Positions 34,292 through 42,423 of a stretch of DNA of 64,000 bases are shown here, one piece after another. The position numbers and the translations under genes are program-made. Within the stretch, counting starts at the first letter, position 1. Every line of letters begins with the position of its first letter. This stretch comes from Sphingosinicella sp942492965 (lineage in GTDB: Bacteria > Pseudomonadota > Alphaproteobacteria > Sphingomonadales > Sphingomonadaceae), in contig OW818656.1 in the NCBI GenBank assembly GCA_942492965.1, positions 744,001 through 808,000 of the forward strand, read 5' to 3'. The notes under the pieces were generated by a model, which had not been told where the DNA came from, searched no databases, and worked only from the letters and a program-made list of their open reading frames with translations.

Positions 34292-35365
34292 TCAGCGCAG
34301 ACGCAGCGCCGTCCGCGTTCCGGGAGGCACCCCATCGCCGAGCACGCGCGCACGCGCGGCGCTGCCCGACACCGAGACCACCTCGGCAAACGTCCAACCC
34401 GGCCCTGCCCCTGCCGCGACACGCGCGTCCCCGAGTCCAAGGAGGTCGCCGACGACGAGGTCTCCGCCCGCTGCCGAGATCAGAAGCTCGTCGCCCGAGG
34501 CGCCGTTCACCGCCACTTCGAGCGGTCGGCAGCGCGCAAACACCCCCGCTTCCTCGACGAGATCGGCAAGCTTGCCGCCAAAATCGGGCGCGACGGCGCG
34601 GCGCGAGGGGCGATAGTCTGCGGGAACATATTCCCACGTCCGCGCCGAGAGCGTCCAGTCGCTGTCGCGCGTGATCCGCCCGAGGAGCGTACCGCGTACG
34701 GAATCGTAAACCTCCACGCCGAGCACCGCCTCGGCGCGCTTGCCCATGATCAGCCCGGTGCCTTCGACCCGGCGCGTGCGCATCTCGATGAACGGCTGCA
34801 CGAAAAGGCCATAGCCAGGCGCGCCGCCGTGCGCGAGCGCCGTATAACGCTCCGAAGACCGCCGTGCGGCGGCAAGCGGCAAGGCGGCAGGCTCCCCATA
34901 GGCGTCCCGGAACGTGCGCTCGGCATCGGCGCGTACCGGCTCCGCGATCGCGGGATCGATCGCCGGGTCGATATCGACCCGCAGCGTGCCGACATGCATC
35001 GCGGGTCGCACCGATGCGTCGCATTTACTGGCTCCAAGCGGCGCCAGCGTTGCCGATACAGCAACGCGCAGCAGGCCGGCTTCGCGCCATTCGTCCGTCA
35101 CCTCGAACGCGGTCACCTTCGCGCGCGCGGTCGCCCAGAGCGTGTCGGACCGCACGATATTGCGGTCGATGATCGTGCGCGCCTCGACATCCATGCCGCC
35201 CGCCGCGACAGCCTGCCGAAGCGCATCCCCGATCGCCGCGCGGCGCGCACGGGCCGCATCCGCGCCAAGCGGCGCGGCGCCCTCCACGTCGACGCGCACG
35301 TCCGCTGCCGCCGGAAGGGCTGCAAGAACGGTGACAACGGCAAGAAGGGCGGCCCCGCGGCGCAT
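34292..35365 (-). CDS. flgT: FlgT-like flagellar H-ring protein
   Basis: 357 residues with a signal peptide (GAALLAVVTVLAALPAAADV). The N-terminal unit, VRVDVEGAAPLGADAARARRAAIGDALRQAVAAGG then RNIVRSDTLWATARAKVTAFEVTDEWREAGLLRVAVSATL, is the FlgT N-terminal pattern. A middle domain and a C-terminal beta domain follow. In Vibrio, FlgT forms the H-ring around the LP ring and helps anchor the stator. The gene overlaps the FlgP-like stop by 1 bp (TGATG). A different LP-ring accessory function is possible here. Confidence 0.8.
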   Translation of the reverse strand: MRRGAALLAVVTVLAALPAAADVRVDVEGAAPLGADAARARRAAIGDALRQAVAAGGMDVEARTIIDRNIVRSDTLWATARAKVTAFEVTDEWREAGLLRVAVSATLAPLGASKCDASVRPAMHVGTLRVDIDPAIDPAIAEPVRADAERTFRDAYGEPAALPLAAARRSSERYTALAHGGAPGYGLFVQPFIEMRTRRVEGTGLIMGKRAEAVLGVEVYDSVRGTLLGRITRDSDWTLSARTWEYVPADYRPSRRAVAPDFGGKLADLVEEAGVFARCRPLEVAVNGASGDELLISAAGGDLVVGDLLGLGDARVAAGAGPGWTFAEVVSVSGSAARARVLGDGVPPGTRTALRLR

Positions 35366-35751
35366 CAATCGGCCCCGCCCGCTGGTCGCCGCATCTCGAC
35401 GACGGTTTCGTATGTATCGTCACCCTTCGGCGTGATTTTGACGATGCGCGCGCCCGATACGGTGCCGCTCACCGTGGCGCGGATTGAATCCGACTGCAGC
35501 GACGTGTTCGACGCGGAGGACTGCGACTGCAGCTTCACGCCATAGACCTGCTCGGCAAGGTTACGCAGCGCGGCAAGGTGCGAGGCGCGGATCGCCAGCA
35601 GACGGCGCTCCTCGTCTGTTTTCGCGGGCTGCGATGAAATCGGGGCGAAACCGACGCCGGTCAGCACGGCGGGCGCTGCTTCCTGCGCGTGCGCCGGCAG
35701 GACAAACAGGGCAAGCACCGCAAACGCGGTCCGGGGCGTCATGAGTCTCAT
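35365..35751 (-). CDS. FlgP-like (LPP20 family) exported protein without lipobox
   Basis: 128 residues. The signal peptide MTPRTAFAVLALFVLPAHAQ is followed by a short domain with EERRLLAIRASHLAALRNLAEQVYGVKLQSQSSASNTSLQSDSIRATVSGTVSGARIV, the core of LPP20/FlgP proteins. Vibrio and Campylobacter FlgP are lipoproteins, but this one has no Cys at the cleavage site, so it would be soluble in the periplasm. It is first in the flgP-T-A-M-N cluster, divergent from flgB. An ATG at 35742 is an alternative start. Confidence 0.75.
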   Translation of the reverse strand: MRLMTPRTAFAVLALFVLPAHAQEAAPAVLTGVGFAPISSQPAKTDEERRLLAIRASHLAALRNLAEQVYGVKLQSQSSASNTSLQSDSIRATVSGTVSGARIVKITPKGDDTYETVVEMRRPAGGAD

Positions 35752-35800
35752 GGTCTGAATAACGACAGCTTCGGGTTAAGATTAAGTGGGCGCGCAAACG

Positions 35801-35816
35801 CGTCGGGAAACCGACG
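35801..35816. promoter_or_regulatory. Inverted repeat CGTCGG-GAAA-CCGACG, candidate activator-binding site
   Basis: The same 6-bp arms as at 22458-22473, again followed by GAA. It is centred about 107 bp upstream of the predicted flgB start site and 57 bp upstream of the FlgP-like ATG on the other strand. The shared sequence and enhancer-like distance suggest a common binding protein. Confidence 0.6.
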
Positions 35817-35888
35817 GAAGGCCGTCAAGGCCCCGACAACGCATCCTCAGCCTGAAATTATATCTATTGAAATCATATTGTTATCGAT

Positions 35889-35905
35889 CTGGCACGGCAC
35901 TTGCT
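35889..35905 (+). promoter_or_regulatory. Sigma-54 promoter of the flgB-L operon
   Basis: CTGGCACGGCACTTGCT is an exact sigma-54 match, GG at 35891-35892 and GC at 35903-35904. Predicted start near 35916 gives a 27-nt leader to the flgB ATG. Confidence 0.92.
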
Positions 35906-35942
35906 GGAGCGAGAGCGGACAAAACCATCAGGACGTACCGCT

Positions 35943-36332
35943 ATGGACGTACTCGACAATTATTTTGGTGTGCACGCACAGGCGCTTGAACTCCGTTCGA
36001 AGCGCCTCGAACTGCTCGCCTCGAACATCGCCAACGCGGCCACCCCCGGCTACAAGGCGCGCGACATCGATTTCGCCGCGCAGCTGAAGTCGGCACAGAG
36101 CGGCGGCGGCGCGCTGACCGTCACCGCCGGCAACCATATCGGCATGGGCGGACCCGGCGCGGCCGGCGGCGCGCTCTACCGCATCCCGAACCAGGCCTCG
36201 CTCGACGGCAACACGGTTGAGCTTTCCACCGAGCAGACGCGCTTTGGTGAAAACGCCGTTCAGTACCAGACGACGCTCGCGTTCCTGAACGGCCGCATCA
36301 GCACGCTCTCGCGTGCGCTGAAAGGCGAATGA
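35943..36332 (+). CDS. flgB: Flagellar rod protein FlgB
   Basis: 129 residues with LRSKRLELLASNIANAATPGYKARDIDF (the rod/hook family N-terminus) and a C-terminal helix. It forms the proximal rod. ATG at 35943 with AGGA upstream is chosen over an ATG-less upstream extension that would start inside the promoter. It leads the long flgB-to-flgL operon and overlaps flgC by ATGA. Confidence 0.94.
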   Translation: MDVLDNYFGVHAQALELRSKRLELLASNIANAATPGYKARDIDFAAQLKSAQSGGGALTVTAGNHIGMGGPGAAGGALYRIPNQASLDGNTVELSTEQTRFGENAVQYQTTLAFLNGRISTLSRALKGE

Positions 36333-36745
36333 CGATGGCTGGGCTTTCGATCTTCGACATTTCGGGCCGCGCCATGTCGGCGCAGCTCGTGCGCCTCAAC
36401 ACCACGGCGAGCAACCTTGCGAACGCCGGCTCCGTCGCGCGCAGCGAGGCAGAGGCCTACAAGGCGCGCAAGCCGATCTTCGAGACCTTTTTCGATCAGG
36501 CGAACGGCGGGGCAACGGCCACGGTGGACGTCGTCGATGTCGTCTCCGCGGGCGGCACGCCCGTGAAGCGCTACGATCCCGGCCATCCAATGGCCGACAA
36601 GAACGGTTATATCTACGAGGCCGCGGTCGACCAGACCCAGGAGATGGTCGAGCTGCTCGAGGCCTCCCGCCAGTATCAGAACAATGTGGAGGTCATCCAG
36701 ACCGCCAAGTCGCTGATGCTGAACACCCTGAAACTCGGACAGTGA
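36329..36745 (+). CDS. flgC: Flagellar rod protein FlgC
   Basis: 138 residues with FDISGRAMSAQLVRLNTTASNLANAGSV at the start and the C-terminal helix MVELLEASRQYQNNVEVIQTAKSLMLNTLKLGQ. It is part of the proximal rod. A second in-frame ATG at 36335 is an alternative start. It lies between flgB and flgD. Confidence 0.95.
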   Translation: MTMAGLSIFDISGRAMSAQLVRLNTTASNLANAGSVARSEAEAYKARKPIFETFFDQANGGATATVDVVDVVSAGGTPVKRYDPGHPMADKNGYIYEAAVDQTQEMVELLEASRQYQNNVEVIQTAKSLMLNTLKLGQ

Positions 36746-36752
36746 GGCAGGC

Positions 36753-37436
36753 ATGACCAGCACCAGCAGCAGCCTTGATCTCAATGCGCTTGGCATCAAG
36801 AGCTACGATCCCAGCAACACCGTCACGCAGAAGAGCCAGCTCGATCAGAGCGACTTCCTGAAGCTGCTGACGACGCAGCTGAAGAACCAGGATCCGCTCA
36901 ACCCGGTCGAGAACGAGGCGTTCGTCGCGCAGATGGCACAGTTCTCGTCGCTGGCCGGCATCTCGGAGATGAACACCAAGCTCGGCAGCATCCTCGATTC
37001 ACTGAACAACAATCAGCTTTCCACGGCCACCGGCCTCGTCGGCAAATATGTGCTGACATCGGGCACCAAGGCGGTGCCGGACGGCACCGGTGCCGTCTAC
37101 GGGGCGATCACGATCCCCGAGGGTGCGACGGACACCACGATCGCGATCAAGGATTCCACCGGTGCGACAATCCGCACGCTGAAGCTCGGCGCGGTCGAAG
37201 ACGGCGTCCACGAGTTCGCGTGGGACGGCAAGAACGACGCAGGCGAAGCCGTTGAGCCGGGGCCCGTGACCATCGAGGCGACGGCGAACGTGGGCGGCAA
37301 GCGCGAGGCGCTTTCCACCTCGGTCTACGCGCTCGTCCAGTCCGTCAGCACCGCGACCGCAAACACACCGATGACGCTCGATCTGCTCGGCATCGGCTCC
37401 GTCACCTTCGACAAGGTTCAGAAGATCAGCAGCTAG
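36753..37436 (+). CDS. flgD: Flagellar hook cap protein FlgD
   Basis: 227 residues. The N-terminal secretion/capping segment QSDFLKLLTTQLKNQDPLNPVENEAFVAQMAQFSSLAGI is the FlgD signature, followed by the Ig-like/tudor C-terminal domains (LGAVEDGVHEFAWDGKNDAGEAVEPGPVTIEA). It scaffolds hook growth and is then released. Confidence 0.95.
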   Translation: MTSTSSSLDLNALGIKSYDPSNTVTQKSQLDQSDFLKLLTTQLKNQDPLNPVENEAFVAQMAQFSSLAGISEMNTKLGSILDSLNNNQLSTATGLVGKYVLTSGTKAVPDGTGAVYGAITIPEGATDTTIAIKDSTGATIRTLKLGAVEDGVHEFAWDGKNDAGEAVEPGPVTIEATANVGGKREALSTSVYALVQSVSTATANTPMTLDLLGIGSVTFDKVQKISS

Positions 37437-37466
37437 TTCTCACCGTTTCCAGAGGAGACCCTACCC

Positions 37467-38762
37467 ATGGCCATGTATACCTCGCTCACCGGCCTCAACG
37501 CCGCGCAGACCGATCTTTCCACGACCTCGAACAACATCGCGAACGTCGGCACCGTCGGCTTCAAGCGCTCGCGCGCCGAGTTCGGCGACATCATCTCCAG
37601 CTCCGCGCTGCAGAGCGCCGGCCGCGTGGCCGGTTCGGGCACCGCGCTGAAGACCATCAAGCAGCAGTTCACGCAGGGCGCGATCCAGTCGAGCCTCAAC
37701 GTCATGGACGTCGCGATGATGGGCGAAGGCTTCTTCATGGTGAAGTCGACCTCGGGCACCACCGATATGCAGTTCACGCGCAACGGCGCGTTCAGCGTGA
37801 ATTCGGAGCGGTTTGTGGTCGACAGCGGCGGCCAGGCCCTTCAGGTCTACCCGGTCAACGATTCCGGCACGGTGATCTCGACGAGCATCAACGACACACG
37901 CGCCCTGCGTCTGCCGCTGACCTCGGGTCAGCCCCGCGCGACGACGGGGATCAACCTCGCGCTCAATTTGCCGTCGGATGCCGAAGTCATCCCCAACAAC
38001 CCGATCTATACGCCGTCCAACCCTTACGCGTTCGATCCGAACAACCCGACGACCTACAACCGGTCCACCTCGACGACGGTGTATGACTCGCTGGGCAACC
38101 CGATGGCGGCGGAAATCTACTACGTCCGCACGTCGAGCTCAAACTCGTCATCGACGACGAACGACTGGAACGTCCACGTGATCGTTGACGGCACCGAACT
38201 GACGCCGTCGAGCGGCCCGTCGCCGATGCAGATGCAGTTCGACAACTTCGGCCAGCTCGTCTCTCCGACGACTGGGGTGGGCTTCGATCCGCTGGCCATT
38301 CCGGGCGGCGATCCCCTGCTTATCTCGCTGGACCACGGCACTTCGACGACGCAGTACTCGGACCCCTTCTCGATCGTTTCCATGACGCAGGACGGATATC
38401 CCTCGGGCCGCCTCGACAGCGTCACCGTCGACAACAACGGGGTGGTCTTCGCGAGCTTCACCAACGGCCAGACGCAGGCGCTCGGCAAGATCGCCGTGGT
38501 GACCTTCGCGAACGCCAACGGCCTGAAGCAGACGGGCGACGCGCACTATACTTCCACCGGGCTTTCCGGTGAGCCGATCCTCGGCGAGGCGGGTTCGAGC
38601 GGCGTCGGCACGATCCGTTCGGGCGCGCTCGAGATGGCGAATGTCGACATCACCGAGGAGCTGGTCAACCTGATCACCGCGCAGCGCAACTTCCAGGCGA
38701 ACGCCAAGGCGATCGAAACCGACAGCGCCATGACCACCGCCATCATCAACATCCGTAGCTAA
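37467..38762 (+). CDS. flgE: Flagellar hook protein FlgE
   Basis: 431 residues. The N-terminus SLTGLNAAQTDLSTTSNNIANVGTVGFKRSRAEFGDI and the C-terminus TEELVNLITAQRNFQANAKAIETDSAMTTAIINI frame surface domains that include the FlgE D2 region. It polymerises into the hook. Length is normal for alphaproteobacteria. It follows flgD by 30 bp. Confidence 0.96.
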   Translation: MAMYTSLTGLNAAQTDLSTTSNNIANVGTVGFKRSRAEFGDIISSSALQSAGRVAGSGTALKTIKQQFTQGAIQSSLNVMDVAMMGEGFFMVKSTSGTTDMQFTRNGAFSVNSERFVVDSGGQALQVYPVNDSGTVISTSINDTRALRLPLTSGQPRATTGINLALNLPSDAEVIPNNPIYTPSNPYAFDPNNPTTYNRSTSTTVYDSLGNPMAAEIYYVRTSSSNSSSTTNDWNVHVIVDGTELTPSSGPSPMQMQFDNFGQLVSPTTGVGFDPLAIPGGDPLLISLDHGTSTTQYSDPFSIVSMTQDGYPSGRLDSVTVDNNGVVFASFTNGQTQALGKIAVVTFANANGLKQTGDAHYTSTGLSGEPILGEAGSSGVGTIRSGALEMANVDITEELVNLITAQRNFQANAKAIETDSAMTTAIINIRS

Positions 38763-38789
38763 GCGGACCCAGGCTGACCGGAACCGCTG

Positions 38790-39533
38790 ATGGACCGTCT
38801 CGTCTATACCGCCCTCTCCGGCCTGCGCAGCGCCATGGCTGCGCAGGACGTGACGGCGCACAACATCGCCAACGCGAGCACGATCGGTTTCAAGCGCGAC
38901 GTCAGCGCCGCGCAGAGCCGTCATCTCGTCGGCGGGCAGAGCTTCGCCAGCCGCATTCAGGCAGCCGAAGGCACGCTCGAGTCCGATCAGGCGCCCGGCA
39001 CGGTCAACCAGACCGGCCGCGCGCTTGACGTAGCGATGCTGGGCGAATCGATGATGGCGGTGCAGGCACCGGACGGCACCGAGGTCTACACCCGGCGGGG
39101 CGATCTTCGGATCAGCCCCACGGGCATCCTTGAAACCGGCGATGGCCTCGTCGTCGTCGGACAGGGCGGGCCGATCACGGTGCCCCCGGCGAACACGGTC
39201 GAGATCGGCGCGGACGGCACGGTGAGTATTCGTCCTCAGGGCGGGCAGCTCAACGAGATGAGCGAAGTCGGCCGCATCAAAATGGTGACGCCGCAGCCCG
39301 ACGAGCTGGAAAAAGGCCTCGACAATCTGATGCGCGCGGCTGGCGGCGGACAGCTCGCGCAGGACGATACGGCCCGGCTCCAGACCGGCGGTCTCGAAGG
39401 GTCGAACGTCAACATGATGGGATCGATGATCACGATGATCGAGCAGGCCCGCGCCTTCGAGGTGCAGGTGCAGCTCGTCACCAGCGTGCGCGACATGGAT
39501 TTGAGCAGCACGGCGCTGCTCCGCCTTGAATAA
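38790..39533 (+). CDS. flgF: Flagellar proximal rod protein FlgF
   Basis: 247 residues with the rod N-terminus LSGLRSAMAAQDVTAHNIANASTIGFKRD and a C-terminal helix GSMITMIEQARAFEVQVQLVTSVRDMD. The shorter core than FlgG and position before flgG identify FlgF. It builds the rod with FlgB, FlgC and FlgG. Confidence 0.93.
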   Translation: MDRLVYTALSGLRSAMAAQDVTAHNIANASTIGFKRDVSAAQSRHLVGGQSFASRIQAAEGTLESDQAPGTVNQTGRALDVAMLGESMMAVQAPDGTEVYTRRGDLRISPTGILETGDGLVVVGQGGPITVPPANTVEIGADGTVSIRPQGGQLNEMSEVGRIKMVTPQPDELEKGLDNLMRAAGGGQLAQDDTARLQTGGLEGSNVNMMGSMITMIEQARAFEVQVQLVTSVRDMDLSSTALLRLE

Positions 39534-39551
39534 CGAAGAAGGAGCCAGACG

Positions 39552-40337
39552 ATGAGTTCGGCACTGCATACGGCACGGAGCGGTCTCGACGCGCAGGATA
39601 TGCGCATGAGGGTCATCTCCAACAACCTCGCCAACGTGAACACCACGGGGTTCAAGCGCGACCGCGCCGAATTCCAGAGCCTGATGTACCAGAACTACCG
39701 TCAGGCGGGTGCCAACAGCGAGCAATCCACACAGTACGCCACGGGCCTCAACATCGGCACGGGCGTGCGCATCGTCGGCACCGAGCGTATCAACACGCAG
39801 GGCTCGATGCAGTCGACGGACAACCCGACCGACATGGCGATCAACGGCGCCGGCTACTTCCAGGTGCTGAAACCCGACGGCACGATCACCTACACGCGCG
39901 ACGGTTCGTTCACGGTGAGCGCGGAAGGCCTGCTCGTCACCAATGACGGCTATCCGCTGCAGCCGGATATCACGGTGCCCGAAGGCGCGCGGTCGCTGAC
40001 GATCGGCAAGGACGGAACGGTGAGCATCGTGAACGCCGGCGATTCCTCGCCGAGCCAGATCGGCCAGATCCAGGTCGCGAACTTCCTCAATCCGGCCGGC
40101 CTCCAGCCGCTCGGCGACAATCTGTTCGCCGAAACTGCGGCAAGCGGCGCGCCGATCGTCGGCACACCCGGCGTCGATGGTCTCGGCGAGATCAACCAGA
40201 ACATGCTCGAAACCTCGAACGTCAACATGGTCGAGGAAATGGTCAACATGATCGAGACGCAGCGGGCCTACGAGGTGAACTCGAAGGTGATCTCCACGGT
40301 CGACGGGATGATGCAGTATGTCACGCAGAACCTTTAA
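39552..40337 (+). CDS. flgG: Flagellar distal rod protein FlgG
   Basis: 261 residues with GLDAQDMRMRVISNNLANVNTTGFKRDRAEFQSL and QRAYEVNSKVISTVDGMMQYVTQNL. It is very close to consensus FlgG in both sequence and length. It forms the distal rod. It overlaps flgH by 20 bp. Confidence 0.97.
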   Translation: MSSALHTARSGLDAQDMRMRVISNNLANVNTTGFKRDRAEFQSLMYQNYRQAGANSEQSTQYATGLNIGTGVRIVGTERINTQGSMQSTDNPTDMAINGAGYFQVLKPDGTITYTRDGSFTVSAEGLLVTNDGYPLQPDITVPEGARSLTIGKDGTVSIVNAGDSSPSQIGQIQVANFLNPAGLQPLGDNLFAETAASGAPIVGTPGVDGLGEINQNMLETSNVNMVEEMVNMIETQRAYEVNSKVISTVDGMMQYVTQNL

Positions 40338-40983
40338 GGTTGCGGCGCTCTCGCTGCTCGCGGCGACCGCCGCGTGCGCAGCGCCCTACGAGCGGCCGAT
40401 GGCGGAGTTCGCGCCGTCGCACGCGCCTGCACCGACGCCGCCCGTACAGGCGACGGGCGCGATCTACCAGGCCGGCCGCTTCGCCAGCCTCGTCGAGGAC
40501 AATCGCGCGCGGCGCGTCGGCGATGTGCTGACGATCGTGCTCGTCGAAAAGACGCAGGCGGCGAAATCGGTCTCGAGCGCAAGCTCGCGCAACAGCGACA
40601 TGTCGCTGACCCTGCCCGACGCCAAACCCTTCTCGTGGGTGCCGGACGGGCTGCTTTCGGGCGGCAGCGGCCAGACCTTCGCGGGGCAAGGCTCCGCCGC
40701 GCAGTCGAACCAGCTGACCGGCGAGATGACCGTCACCGTGGCGCAGGTCTACACCAACGGCACCATGCTGGTGCGCGGCCAGAAGCTCATCAAGCTCAAT
40801 CGCGGCGAGGAGTATCTGCAGATCTCCGGCATCGTGCGCCCGCAGGACGTGACGCCGGAGAACCGCGTCGCCTCCACGCGCGTCGCCGACGCCCGCATCG
40901 CCTACTCCGGCACCGGCGAACTCGCGCAGCAGACCCGCATGGGCTGGCTGCAGCGCTTCTTCACCGCGATTTCACCCTTCTAG
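40318..40983 (+). CDS. flgH: Flagellar L-ring protein FlgH
   Basis: 221 residues, a lipoprotein: the signal ends LLAATAAC with the Cys as lipobox. The mature part carries IYQAGRFASLVEDNRARRVGDVLTIVLVEKTQAAKS and LVRGQKLIKLNRGEEYLQISGIVRPQDVTPENRVASTRVADARIAY. It forms the L-ring in the outer membrane. It starts inside the end of flgG. Confidence 0.95.
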   Translation: MSRRTFKVAALSLLAATAACAAPYERPMAEFAPSHAPAPTPPVQATGAIYQAGRFASLVEDNRARRVGDVLTIVLVEKTQAAKSVSSASSRNSDMSLTLPDAKPFSWVPDGLLSGGSGQTFAGQGSAAQSNQLTGEMTVTVAQVYTNGTMLVRGQKLIKLNRGEEYLQISGIVRPQDVTPENRVASTRVADARIAYSGTGELAQQTRMGWLQRFFTAISPF

Positions 40984-40999
40984 GTCCAAAGGACTCGCC

Positions 41000-42100
41000 A
41001 TGCGCATTCGCCGCTTCCTCATCGCTCTCGTCCTCGCCTGCGGGTTTGCCGCGCCGGCGGCGGCGGAGCGCATCAAGGATCTTGGCGATTTCGCCGGCAT
41101 CCGGTCGAACCAGCTCGTGGGCTACGGCGTCGTTGTGGGCCTCAACGGCACCGGCGACGACAATCTCGAATACACGATCCAGAGCATGAGGAGCGCCATC
41201 GCACGCTTCGGCGTCGTCATCCCGCCGGGGGTGAAGGCGAGCCTGAAGAACGCCGCCGCCGTGATGGTGACGGCGGACCTGCCGCCGTTCGCCAAGCCCG
41301 GCCAGAAGATCGACGTCACCGTGTCGGCGATCGGCAAGGCGAAATCGCTTCGCGGCGGCAACCTGCTGCTGACGCCGCTCGTCGGCGCGGACGGCGAGGT
41401 CTACGCGATGTCGCAGGGCAGCCTTGCCGTCGGCGGTCTCGGCGTCGAGGGGCAGGACGGATCGAAGGTGACGGTGAACGTCCCCTCAACCGGCCGCATC
41501 CCGCAGGGCGCCTCGGTCGAACGCATGGTCGATACCCCGTTCGCGACCTCGCCCAGCCTGGTGCTCAACCTCCGCGAGGCGGACTTCACGACGACGCAGC
41601 GCGTCGCCGACGCCATCAACAAGACGCTTGGCGGCGGCACCGCCTCGCCCCTCGACGCGGTTTCCATCGAAGTCACCGCGCCGATGCAGGCGGACCAGCG
41701 CATCAGCCTCGTCTCGATCATCGAGAACATCGAGGTGCAGCCCGCCGCACCTGCCGCGCGCGTCGTCGTCAACTCGCGCACCGGTACCGTCGTCATCGGC
41801 GCGAACGTGCGCGTCTCACCCGCCGCGGTCAGCCACGGCAGCATGGTTGTGAAGGTGACGGAGAACCCGCAGGTCAGCCAGCCCGGTCCCCTCTCGCGCG
41901 GGCAGACGACAGTGACGCCCGACAGCGGCATCGAAGTCGAGCAGGGCGGGGCGCACATGTTCCTGTTCAATCCGGGCGTCGCGCTCGACGACATCGTAAA
42001 GTCGGTGAACGCGCTCGGCGCGACCCCGTCGGACCTCGTCGCCATCCTCGAGGCCTTGAAGCAGGCGGGCGCGCTCAAGGCGGAGCTGATCGTGATATGA
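41000..42100 (+). CDS. flgI: Flagellar P-ring protein FlgI
   Basis: 366 residues. The signal peptide (RRFLIALVLACGFAAPAAAERIKD) is followed by DFAGIRSNQLVGYGVVVGLNGTGDD and PPFAKPGQKIDVTVSAIGKAKSLRGGNLLLTPLVGADG, both diagnostic of FlgI. It forms the P-ring in peptidoglycan. Length normal, start ATG at 41000. Confidence 0.96.
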   Translation: MRIRRFLIALVLACGFAAPAAAERIKDLGDFAGIRSNQLVGYGVVVGLNGTGDDNLEYTIQSMRSAIARFGVVIPPGVKASLKNAAAVMVTADLPPFAKPGQKIDVTVSAIGKAKSLRGGNLLLTPLVGADGEVYAMSQGSLAVGGLGVEGQDGSKVTVNVPSTGRIPQGASVERMVDTPFATSPSLVLNLREADFTTTQRVADAINKTLGGGTASPLDAVSIEVTAPMQADQRISLVSIIENIEVQPAAPAARVVVNSRTGTVVIGANVRVSPAAVSHGSMVVKVTENPQVSQPGPLSRGQTTVTPDSGIEVEQGGAHMFLFNPGVALDDIVKSVNALGATPSDLVAILEALKQAGALKAELIVI

Positions 42101-42423
42101 CGACGATAAACGGCCTTCAGAACGGCGGAACCGCTGCTGTCGACAGCAGCCGCAAGAACACCGATGCGAACCTCGACAAGGCCGCACAGCAGTTCGAGGC
42201 CGTGTTCGTGAACCTGATGCTGAAGCAGGCACGGCAGGCCGTGCCCGACGGCGGCCTCTTCCAAAGCGAGGGTCTGAAGACGTTCCGCGAAATGCAGGAC
42301 CGCGAGCTTGCGGGAAGCCTCGCGAAGCACAGCCCGCTCGGTATCGCCGAGGCGCTGAAGAATTTTCTCGCACGCGGCCAGGAAACCGCAGCCCCCGCGA
42401 CAAACGAAGGCGAAGCGAAATGA
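42097..42423 (+). CDS. flgJ: FlgJ-like rod-binding protein without muramidase domain
   Basis: 108 residues containing only the rod-binding domain: KAAQQFEAVFVNLMLKQARQAVPDGGLFQSEGLKTFREMQDRELAG. The gammaproteobacterial C-terminal glucosaminidase domain is absent, as in other alphaproteobacteria. Peptidoglycan cleavage is probably supplied by the transglycosylase at 31945-32745. It overlaps flgI and flgK by ATGA. An 18-bp perfect palindrome lies inside the gene (42133-42150). Confidence 0.92.
   Translation: MTTINGLQNGGTAAVDSSRKNTDANLDKAAQQFEAVFVNLMLKQARQAVPDGGLFQSEGLKTFREMQDRELAGSLAKHSPLGIAEALKNFLARGQETAAPATNEGEAK
42133..42150. repeat. 18-bp perfect palindrome inside flgJ
   Basis: GCTGCTGTCGACAGCAGC is exactly self-complementary. 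It encodes Ala-Ala-Val-Asp-Ser-Ser near the FlgJ N-terminus. It may simply be codon-driven chance in GC-rich DNA, but perfect palindromes of this length are uncommon. Confidence 0.6.
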
